From: Bacteroidales bacterium
GTDB lineage: Bacteria; Bacteroidota; Bacteroidia; Bacteroidales; WCHB1-69
NCBI GenBank assembly: GCA_017527945.1
Contig: JAFXPL010000002.1
Span: forward strand, 1-27,430
DNA: 27,430 bases
Direction of reading: 5' to 3'
The stretch's first letter is position 1. Every line of letters begins with the position of its first letter. Both the position numbers and the translations under genes were made by a program. A model generated the notes under the pieces. The model was not told where the DNA came from. It worked only from the letters and a program-made list of their open reading frames with translations, and ran no database searches. Shown piece by piece: positions 15,484-21,921 of this stretch.

Positions 15484-15525
15484 CTCAACTCTCAGTTCTC
15501 AACTCTCAACTCTCAGTTCTCAACT
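15484..15525. repeat. Six tandem heptamers overlapping the natB-like stop codon
   Basis: CTCAACT, CTCAGTT, CTCAACT, CTCAACT, CTCAGTT, CTCAACT in perfect 7-bp phase (the two variants differ at two bases). The last unit, read on the minus strand as AGTTGAG, encodes the final Ser and the TGA stop of the ABC permease. The array therefore begins inside the coding sequence and extends toward the NSS transporter gene. Confidence 0.85.
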
Positions 15526-16848
15526 CTCCCTCAGCCACCTGAATATCGTCCTCCAAGACGGTTTTTTCCCGTAGGTGAGCACCCCGACCCGGTAAATCTT
15601 GGCTGCGAACCAGATGCTGAAGGCCAGGAAACCGAGCGCAAGCCCCATCGAGAGAAGCAGTTCCCAGGCAGGCACGCCGGAAGGCAGCCGCACCATCATG
15701 GCGATGGGCGATGTGAGCGGAATCATGGAGAGCCAGAACGCCAGCGTTCCATCCGGATTGGTGGAGATGCTCGGCACCACGGCGATGGCCAAAATCAGCG
15801 GAATGGTGATGGGCATCGTGTATTGCTGCGAATCGCTCTCGTTATCGACCACGGAACCGGTGGCCGCATAGAGGGTCGAATAAATGAGGTAGCCGACAAT
15901 GAAGAAGAAGATGAAGCAGAGGATGATGGTCCCGAAAGAGACGGAGAAGTAGTTCTGAATCATGGAGAAGATATTGTCGGGCGCAGCGGCGAGGGCGTTG
16001 TTCTCAGGCAACATCTCACCGGCGGAAGCCACGGCGGCCACTTCTTCACCGCTGAAAAGGTCGGGCGCGGCAACCTGGATGCCGAAGAGAATGGCCGTGG
16101 ACAGGGCTATCCATATCACTAACTGGGTCAATCCTACCAGAGCAATGCCCACAATCTTGCCGACCAGCAGCTGCGTGGGCCGAACCGAGGAAATCAACAC
16201 CTCCACAATACGGTTCGACTTCTCCTCCAACACGCCGCGCAGCACCTGGCTGGCGAACAAAATGATAATGAAATAGATGATGAAACCACACAACATGCCA
16301 AAAATCTGGTTCACCTCGGCATCATGCTCTTTCTCCACCCCTTTTTCATCAATCTGGATGGTGGCAGCCTCCGATTTGGCCAGCTTTTGCAGCTGTTCGA
16401 AGCGCGCAGGCTCAATCTTCAAGGAATCCTTCAGCAGCTGGTTGAAGAAAATGTCGTCCATTTGGCTCTCCACAGCCGACTGCAGCCCGGAAGGCAAGGA
16501 CTTCTTGTAGTATATGTTGGAGCGCAGGGCCTGGGAATTGCCCAAAATTTGCAGCACCACATCGTACCCCTGGTCGAAGGCGGTATTCTTGATTTGTTCG
16601 ATGTCGCCCGACCGGTAGCTGAACTCGTAGTGATTGTTGTTGGTGAAGTTGTTGATGAAAATCTCGCTCTCATCGACCACGAGTATCTTGGAGAACTGCT
16701 CGTTTTCACTTTTCACCACTAACAGAACAGGCAGCGCGATCATCGCCACCAAGAGGACAGGCATCAGGATGGTGATGATGATGAAGGACTTCTTCTGGAT
16801 GCGCGTCAGATATTCGCGACAGATGATCAGAAACGTTTTATTCTTCAT
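15520..16848 (-). CDS. ABC-2 type exporter permease, NatB-like
   Basis: 442 aa. One N-terminal TM (about 23-46, ITILMPVLLVAMIALPVLLV) is followed by a long extracytoplasmic domain (about 47-185) and a C-terminal bundle of five to six TMs starting GMLCGFIIYFIIILFASQVL. The cytoplasmic loop RGVLEEKSNRIVEVLISSVR is the hallmark coupling segment of NatB/ABC-2 permeases. With the adjacent ATPase it forms an exporter; the family includes Na+ efflux NatAB of Bacillus, but substrate is not determined here. Its ATG overlaps the ATPase gene's stop region by 11 nt, so translation is coupled. The stop codon lies inside a heptamer repeat array. Confidence 0.88.
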   Translation of the reverse strand: MKNKTFLIICREYLTRIQKKSFIIITILMPVLLVAMIALPVLLVVKSENEQFSKILVVDESEIFINNFTNNNHYEFSYRSGDIEQIKNTAFDQGYDVVLQILGNSQALRSNIYYKKSLPSGLQSAVESQMDDIFFNQLLKDSLKIEPARFEQLQKLAKSEAATIQIDEKGVEKEHDAEVNQIFGMLCGFIIYFIIILFASQVLRGVLEEKSNRIVEVLISSVRPTQLLVGKIVGIALVGLTQLVIWIALSTAILFGIQVAAPDLFSGEEVAAVASAGEMLPENNALAAAPDNIFSMIQNYFSVSFGTIILCFIFFFIVGYLIYSTLYAATGSVVDNESDSQQYTMPITIPLILAIAVVPSISTNPDGTLAFWLSMIPLTSPIAMMVRLPSGVPAWELLLSMGLALGFLAFSIWFAAKIYRVGVLTYGKKPSWRTIFRWLRES

Positions 16849-17779
16849 GGTGCTGCTGTTGGTTAGACTGTTCCACCTGTTCGATAAAGATTTCGTTCAT
16901 CGAAGGTAGAATCTCGTTAAAAGAGTGGATATCACTATATTGCAGGCAAATCTGCATCAAATCCCGGACATTGTGCATCGCCGGAACCTGGATTTCAAAA
17001 CGCGAGTAGCGCCCGTCGTCCATGGATTTCGACACCTGAAAGCCAGACGCCTGGAGTTTTTCAACAAGCTCGTCGTCAAAACGGGAAACCTCTACGGAAT
17101 AGAGGTTTTTCTTAAACTGATTCTTGACTTCGAAGATGTCGCCGTCAAGGATCTTGCGAGACCGGTTGATGAGGGCGATATGGTCGCAAATCTCCTCCAC
17201 GGAGGCCATGTTGTGGGTGGAGAGGACGATGGTGGTGCCCTCCTGCTTGAGTTTCGCAATCTCATCCTTGAGGAGGTTGGCATTGATGGGGTCGAACCCG
17301 CTGAAAGGCTCGTCAAGAATCAGGAAGGCGGGTTTGTGGAGGATGGTGGTAATGAACTGCACCTTCTGCTGCATGCCCTTGGAAAGCTCCTCCACCGGCT
17401 TGTTCCACCATTCCATAATGCCGAACTGTTCGAACTTCGCCCGCAGCCGCTTGTAGGCTTCTTGCTTGTCAAGTCCTTTGAGCTGAGCCAGATAGATAGC
17501 CTGTTCGCCCGTTTTCATCTTTTTATAGAGACCGCGTTCCTCAGGGAGATACCCCATGTTGTACGTATCGTCGGCAGACAGCGGATGTCCATCGAACAGA
17601 ATGCGCCCCTCGTCGGGAAAGGAGATGCGCATCAGGATACGGATGAGCGTGGTTTTACCTGCCCCGTTGGGCCCCAGCAGTCCGAAAACCACCCCGCGCG
17701 GCACAGAAAGCGAAACATCATCCAACGCCGTAAAATTCGAAAACCGCTTGGTAATATGCTCTATTTCAACAATGTTCAT
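16838..17779 (-). CDS. ABC transporter ATP-binding protein, NatA-like
   Basis: 313 aa. Walker A GPNGAGKTT (36-44), signature LSKGMQQK (132-139), Walker B FLILDEP (152-158) and the switch His in LSTHNMASVEEICDHIALI. A C-terminal extension of about 90 residues after the ABC domain matches the DUF4162-type tail of NatA-like ATPases. It is the energising subunit of the exporter with the downstream permease, whose gene overlaps by 11 nt. The minus strand has TATTTTTG (17788-17781) immediately before the ATG; a transcript from it would start inside the gene, so I do not count it as this gene's promoter. It may be co-transcribed with the DUF4290 gene across the 13-mer repeats. Confidence 0.93.
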   Translation of the reverse strand: MNIVEIEHITKRFSNFTALDDVSLSVPRGVVFGLLGPNGAGKTTLIRILMRISFPDEGRILFDGHPLSADDTYNMGYLPEERGLYKKMKTGEQAIYLAQLKGLDKQEAYKRLRAKFEQFGIMEWWNKPVEELSKGMQQKVQFITTILHKPAFLILDEPFSGFDPINANLLKDEIAKLKQEGTTIVLSTHNMASVEEICDHIALINRSRKILDGDIFEVKNQFKKNLYSVEVSRFDDELVEKLQASGFQVSKSMDDGRYSRFEIQVPAMHNVRDLMQICLQYSDIHSFNEILPSMNEIFIEQVEQSNQQQHHEE

Positions 17780-17803
17780 GCAAAAATATTGTTGCTGTTA
17801 TGG

Positions 17804-17855
17804 TTATTAGTTATTGTTATTAGTTATTGTTATTAGTTATTGTCATTGGTTATTG
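17804..17855. repeat. 13-bp tandem repeat overlapping the DUF4290 stop codon
   Basis: Three perfect copies of TTATTAGTTATTG (17804-17816, 17817-17829, 17830-17842) and a fourth degenerate copy TCATTGGTTATTG (17843-17855). The degenerate copy encodes the last residues (Asn-Asn-Gln) and TGA stop of the DUF4290 protein on the minus strand; the perfect copies fill most of the gap to the NatA-like gene. Confidence 0.85.
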
Positions 17856-18490
17856 TTATTTTTCTTCTTGGTTCCCGACTGGGGAGCCACATAGAAGGCC
17901 TGGTTCGAATTGGCGAGATTGAGCAGCTCCTTGGTGTTCACGAAGGCGAAGTCGTCCGGCAGGGTAATCCTGTCATCGGAAAGCTCCGCTAACTGGTGGC
18001 GAATCAACAAGTCATTGACGGAGTTTCGGTTATAGGTCAAATACATCATTTTCAGATGGTTAGCCAGCGACGGCGCAAACTGTTGGCGCACTTCTTCGGG
18101 ATATTCAGACACCTTGCGGATAAGATTCTGCATGTTGATGCCATACGTACGAAAACGCAGCTTATTCTTATTATTGTAGGAGGGCTTCACGAACTCCCTT
18201 TCCGAAGTGTCGGGCATGGGTTTGGGGAACGGGGCGTCCACATCCAACCGGTAGCCTGACATAATGAACAGATGGTCCCAAAGTTTGTTCCAGAAATCTT
18301 CGTTGCTGCGCTCGGCCTCGTTGCTGTTTTCCTTGGAATTGATCACGTCGCTCATGATGCGCACGATGGCGTAGGCCGTGCGCGTGCGTTTCTTCCGATC
18401 CTCGATGGCCACACAATCCTCCACCAGTTTCTGTATGTTCCTGCCGTATTCCCTTATGATTAAATTGTTACGTTTGGTATTATATTCCAT
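17843..18490 (-). CDS. DUF4290 family protein
   Basis: 215 aa, soluble, no signal peptide or TM. The start MEYNTKRNNLIIREYGRNIQ is the diagnostic N-terminus of DUF4290, a Bacteroidota-specific family of unknown function. Later conserved-looking parts are NEDFWNKLWDHLFIMSGYRL and the basic FRTYGINMQNLIRK. The C-terminal tail after QAFYVAPQSG is Lys/Asn-rich (TKKKNNNNQ), and its last codons come from a degenerate unit of a tandem repeat, so the tail is probably not conserved. From memory the family often neighbours murA; here it sits between a sugar transferase and an ABC exporter. It has its own -7 box. Confidence 0.88.
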   Translation of the reverse strand: MEYNTKRNNLIIREYGRNIQKLVEDCVAIEDRKKRTRTAYAIVRIMSDVINSKENSNEAERSNEDFWNKLWDHLFIMSGYRLDVDAPFPKPMPDTSEREFVKPSYNNKNKLRFRTYGINMQNLIRKVSEYPEEVRQQFAPSLANHLKMMYLTYNRNSVNDLLIRHQLAELSDDRITLPDDFAFVNTKELLNLANSNQAFYVAPQSGTKKKNNNNQ

Positions 18491-18519
18491 TTTAAGAAGG
18501 TTGATTTCGTTTCAGTGGG

Positions 18520-18527
18520 CAAAAATA
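18520..18527 (-). promoter_or_regulatory. -7 promoter box for the DUF4290 gene
   Basis: The minus strand reads TATTTTTG, an exact TAnnTTTG, 29 nt before the ATG at 18490. No TTTG is seen at the -33 position. It lies in the 72-bp gap after the sugar transferase gene. Confidence 0.5.
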
Positions 18528-18562
18528 CATTTTTTTTTGTTTGGCTTTCAGCGAGTCCACCA

Positions 18563-19984
18563 CTATTTCCCTTCACGTTTTAAAATAATTAAAACAGTGT
18601 ATATCAGTATCTTGATATCCATAAGGATGGACATATTCTCGATATAGAGGATATCCCAGCGGAGGCGTTCCACCATTTCATCGACATTCTCGGCGTACCC
18701 GAAACGCACTTGGCCCCACGAAGTGATGCCCGGCTTGATGCCGAGCAGCAATTGGTAATACGGGGCGCGTTCCACAATCTGGTCTATATAATATTGTCGT
18801 TCGGGACGCGGGCCCACCAAGGACATGTCGCCTCGCAACACATTGAAGAACTGCGGGGTCTCGTCAAGACGGTACTGCCGCATGAACTTTCCGAACGGCG
18901 TGATGCGGCTGTCGTTCTGCGAGGAGAGCCGCGGGCCGTCGGCTTCCGCATTCACGCACATGGAGCGGAACTTGATGATATTGAACGGTTTGCCAAGATA
19001 CCCGATTCGTTCCTGCTTGTAAAAGACAGGGCCGGGCGACGAACGTTTCACCCCGATGGCTAAGCAGATGTAGAGCGGGGTGAGCAGAATGATGGCTATC
19101 AGGGAGAGAACAATGTCGCAACCACGCTTCAGGAAGCGTTGCCAGGAAGGCAGGTACTCCGGCGAGATGGAGATCATCGGCTCGTCCAGCACGGAAGAGG
19201 TCTTCACAGAGCCCAACAGGACATCGTGTTCCTGGGGCACCAGACTCACCGTCAGGTTATGGTTGCTGCGGACCAATGCCAGCACCTGCTGCAGATGCTT
19301 CCGCTGACCGTTATGCAGGGCCACCACAATTTCCTCGATATGCTGGCTTTCCACCACCCGGCCGATGTCCGCAAGATTTCCCACACAAGGCAGCTTGCCC
19401 TGCATCATATCGTGCTTCTGCTCGTCCACGCGGACATACCCGATGAAGTAATGCCCCGACCGCTTGCTTTGCTTCAAAACCGTCTCGTAGGCCCTGAGCG
19501 CCATCTCATCCTGGCCCACAATGATGGTGTTGAATCCGATTTTCCCGTTATGGATGCGCGTGTTGACGTACGAGGTGACGCACAAACGCGGAATGTAGGT
19601 CAGCAAGAATTGCGACACAAAGAGGAAAAGCAGGTACTTCACATAGTCGTTGGGGGAGGTCACGATGTCATCGAGGATGAAAATGAAAAAAAAGACCAAG
19701 CAACCGGCCAAGGTGACACCGATGGTGGTCACCAGCTCGTCCAATCGGGATTTCCGGACTATTTTGTTGTAATAGCCGAAAAAAGCGTGGAAAAAGAGCC
19801 AGTACAACGGATAGAGGGCCAAGCCGAGCCAGAACTTGGAATCTGCGCGGATGGCCATGACTACGGTCGCGAAATCCGCCGACTCGCCCACGTGCTTGCG
19901 GTACATGTACAGCCCCACCCACGTGAGGATGGCGGCGAGCACGTCAAACAACAGGTAAATGCAGGTCAGTTTGGTTTTGTTCAT
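18563..19984 (-). CDS. Polyprenyl-phosphate hexose-1-phosphate transferase (WcaJ/PssY family)
   Basis: 473 aa inner-membrane enzyme that starts exopolysaccharide or O-antigen-type repeat units by moving a sugar-1-phosphate from a nucleotide sugar to undecaprenyl phosphate. Four TM helices lie at about 8-28, 52-72, 86-106 and 117-137. A CoA-binding-like domain follows at about 150-265 (GFNTIIVGQDEMALRAYETV), then a re-entrant/TM segment (288-312). The catalytic domain has GPVFYKQERIG, FNIIKFRSM, the D374-E375 dyad in LDETPQFFNVLRGDMSLVGP and KPGITSWGQ. No other glycosyltransferase, flippase or polymerase gene is in the window. It follows a lipoprotein gene by 8 nt. Confidence 0.92.
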   Translation of the reverse strand: MNKTKLTCIYLLFDVLAAILTWVGLYMYRKHVGESADFATVVMAIRADSKFWLGLALYPLYWLFFHAFFGYYNKIVRKSRLDELVTTIGVTLAGCLVFFFIFILDDIVTSPNDYVKYLLFLFVSQFLLTYIPRLCVTSYVNTRIHNGKIGFNTIIVGQDEMALRAYETVLKQSKRSGHYFIGYVRVDEQKHDMMQGKLPCVGNLADIGRVVESQHIEEIVVALHNGQRKHLQQVLALVRSNHNLTVSLVPQEHDVLLGSVKTSSVLDEPMISISPEYLPSWQRFLKRGCDIVLSLIAIILLTPLYICLAIGVKRSSPGPVFYKQERIGYLGKPFNIIKFRSMCVNAEADGPRLSSQNDSRITPFGKFMRQYRLDETPQFFNVLRGDMSLVGPRPERQYYIDQIVERAPYYQLLLGIKPGITSWGQVRFGYAENVDEMVERLRWDILYIENMSILMDIKILIYTVLIILKREGK

Positions 19985-19992
19985 GAAAAGGC

Positions 19993-20928
19993 TTATGCGG
20001 TTCGGATGTAAACAACCTTTATGTCATCAATATAGACGCGAGACACCGTGCCTTTCTTACCCGCGCCCGACAGCACGAGAGAGAGCTCGGTCACATAGCC
20101 GGCAGCGTTGTGGTAGCCGTTGATGGTGTTCGTCAGGTCGAAATGGATGGTCTTCCACTCGTTGGGCGAGGCAAAGAAGCCTCCGACGGAGTGGGCGGTG
20201 TTGGGATTCTGTCCCGTGGAGAGCTTCGCGCTTATGTCCACGTTACAATCCGACTTGTAGCGCACCTCTAACATGACGCGGTAGCTGCCAACGGGGGCGG
20301 CGAAGGGCGTTGACGTGATGTCGAAATTCTGGTAGGTGGAGTCGCTCATCACAATTTCGCCCACATTCTTGCCTTCCACGGCGACCGGCAGCAGTGTCAG
20401 GGGCGAACGGTTCGGGTAGCTGGCCGTGAAGGAGGTGCTGTTGGAGAAGGTTTCGAAATAAGGGAAACGAGTATATTCGCTGTATTCGAACTTCGGCGGG
20501 TTCTGCGCGACCGCGTAGGAGGCATTCTTTTTCAGGACCACCTTTTGTCGGCAGATATTCAGGAACGGATACCCCATAATGGTGTTGCCCATGCCCGTCA
20601 GCGGGAAGGCGGGTATGAGGATCAGCGTGCTGGTGTCCGCGCTGCTGACGTCTAAAACCGGCACCTTGCACGGCAACTCCCAGCAGCCCAGATTTTTGTT
20701 ATCGACATAAACGTTGACATGGGTGAATTTGTGGCGGGTGAGGGCGGCCAGCTGCTCCTGGTCGAAATTCTGGCTGTGCGTCTCATTGAAACGGCTCACA
20801 TCGATGCAGTTCTCAAAATCTTCGGGATTGACCTCTATGTACGCCGGGGTCAAATCCGTCTTCTTGCATGATTGCACAAGAACACTAAATGCAAAAAGAC
20901 TTATAATCAAGTATATATATTTCTTCAT
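19993..20928 (-). CDS. Predicted lipoprotein of unknown function
   Basis: 311 aa. The leader MKKYIYLIISLFAFSVLVQS ends before C21 (lipobox VQSC), followed by KKTDLTPAYIEV. The middle contains a repeated beta pattern with VNVYVDNKNLGCWELPCKVP and several Cys (three after the lipid Cys within the first 130 residues). The last 130 residues (FDITSTPFAAPVGSYRVMLE ... RVYIDDIKVVYIRTA) resemble a jelly-roll carbohydrate-binding-like sandwich ending in a typical IDDIKV strand. I do not recognise a named family. It lies 8 nt upstream of the sugar transferase, so a role in polysaccharide assembly or display at the envelope is plausible (inference). A one-base-long variant -7 box (TATTTTTTG, 20939-20931) abuts the start. 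Confidence 0.8.
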   Translation of the reverse strand: MKKYIYLIISLFAFSVLVQSCKKTDLTPAYIEVNPEDFENCIDVSRFNETHSQNFDQEQLAALTRHKFTHVNVYVDNKNLGCWELPCKVPVLDVSSADTSTLILIPAFPLTGMGNTIMGYPFLNICRQKVVLKKNASYAVAQNPPKFEYSEYTRFPYFETFSNSTSFTASYPNRSPLTLLPVAVEGKNVGEIVMSDSTYQNFDITSTPFAAPVGSYRVMLEVRYKSDCNVDISAKLSTGQNPNTAHSVGGFFASPNEWKTIHFDLTNTINGYHNAAGYVTELSLVLSGAGKKGTVSRVYIDDIKVVYIRTA

Positions 20929-21006
20929 ATCAAAAAATAACGCTCCCCTAACGAGAAAATCGTCAATTTATTGCATTTTTTAAAAAATTTTCGTTTTTTT
21001 GCAGCC
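20929..21006. other. 78-bp divergent intergenic region, AT-rich
   Basis: Separates the lipoprotein gene (-) from the EamA permease gene (+). It contains T and A tracts and a variant -7 box on the minus strand (TATTTTTTG, one base longer than the consensus). On the plus strand a T run ending TTTTTTTGC lies just before the ATG at 21007, but no exact TAnnTTTG. Confidence 0.35.
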
Positions 21007-21921
21007 ATGAAAAATGACACTTCTAAACCCGGACTCGGATACGTGGCCATCTTGCTTGCCATGCTCTGCTGGGGAATGAGTTTTATATGGTCTAAACAAC
21101 TGTTAAACAACAACTTTCCCGGTTTCACCATTGTTTTCATACGTTTGTCTTTGGCTTCGGCTGTGTTTGTCAGCATTTTCAAATGGCAGAAAAAGTTGGA
21201 GAAAATCCGGCGAGAAGACCGGCGCACATTCCTCCTTTTGGCCTTCTTCGAGCCGTTTTTGTACTTCATCGGCGAGACTTTCGCCCTGAAATACGTGGAT
21301 GCCAGCTTTGCGGCCGTCATCATCGCCCTGATTCCCATCGTGGTGTCCGTCACCATGTACTTCACGGAAAAGGAGAAGCTCCGCTGGGAGTTCTTCCTCG
21401 GCACCCTCATTTCCGTGATCGGGGTGTTCCTGCTTTCGCTGACCGAAGACGGCCGGATGTCGTTCAACTTGAAGGGGCTTCTGCTGCTGTGTGTCGCCAT
21501 GTTGGCGGCAAGCGGCTACAGCGTGATGCTCAGCCGGTTGCTCAAGAAATACAGTCCGATTACGGTCACCACCTACCAGAATTTGATTGCCATCCCCTTC
21601 TACCTGCCTTTCGTCCTCATCTTCGACCTCCGGCACTGGGGGGAACTGGCCTGGAACGGCAGCACCATCACCAGTCTCGTGTGCTTGGCCCTTCTCTGCT
21701 CCGCCGGTGCCTACATGCTCTACTCCTACTCCGTAAAGCAGCTCACCGTCACCAAAGCCTGCATTTTCACCAACCTCATCCCTATCGTCACCCTGCTCGT
21801 GGCGTCGGCCATCGGCCAGGAGACCTTCACGCAGGTGAAGTTTTGGGGCATACTGGTGATCATCGCCGGCGTGACGCTGAGCCAGATGAAATTAGGTGAC
21901 AAATTAAAGATGAGCAAATGA
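21007..21921 (+). CDS. EamA/DMT family transporter (drug/metabolite permease)
   Basis: 304 aa from MKNDTSKPGLGYVAILLAML; an in-frame TTG upstream adds 12 residues and is rejected. About ten TM helices form two EamA repeats: the first includes CWGMSFIWSKQLLNNNFPGF and FAVVIIALIPIVVSVTMYFT-like sequence around residues 95-115, the second starts at LLLCVAMLAASGYSVMLSRL and ends ILVIIAGVTLSQMKLGD. Members export or import small metabolites or amino acids; the substrate is not assigned. The stop overlaps the next gene's ATG by 4 nt (ATGA), so it is translationally coupled to the TonB-dependent receptor, a pairing that suggests movement of the same or a related compound. Confidence 0.9.
   Translation: MKNDTSKPGLGYVAILLAMLCWGMSFIWSKQLLNNNFPGFTIVFIRLSLASAVFVSIFKWQKKLEKIRREDRRTFLLLAFFEPFLYFIGETFALKYVDASFAAVIIALIPIVVSVTMYFTEKEKLRWEFFLGTLISVIGVFLLSLTEDGRMSFNLKGLLLLCVAMLAASGYSVMLSRLLKKYSPITVTTYQNLIAIPFYLPFVLIFDLRHWGELAWNGSTITSLVCLALLCSAGAYMLYSYSVKQLTVTKACIFTNLIPIVTLLVASAIGQETFTQVKFWGILVIIAGVTLSQMKLGDKLKMSK

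Noticed and set aside
15484..15525. CRISPR-like array
   Set aside because: Units are 7 bp with no spacers, so this is a simple tandem repeat. The same holds for the 13-bp array at 17804-17855.
17781..17788. Exact -7 box directly before the NatA-like start codon (minus strand)
   Set aside because: Transcription from it would begin after the ATG and no usable internal start follows, so it is probably a chance match in AT-rich sequence.
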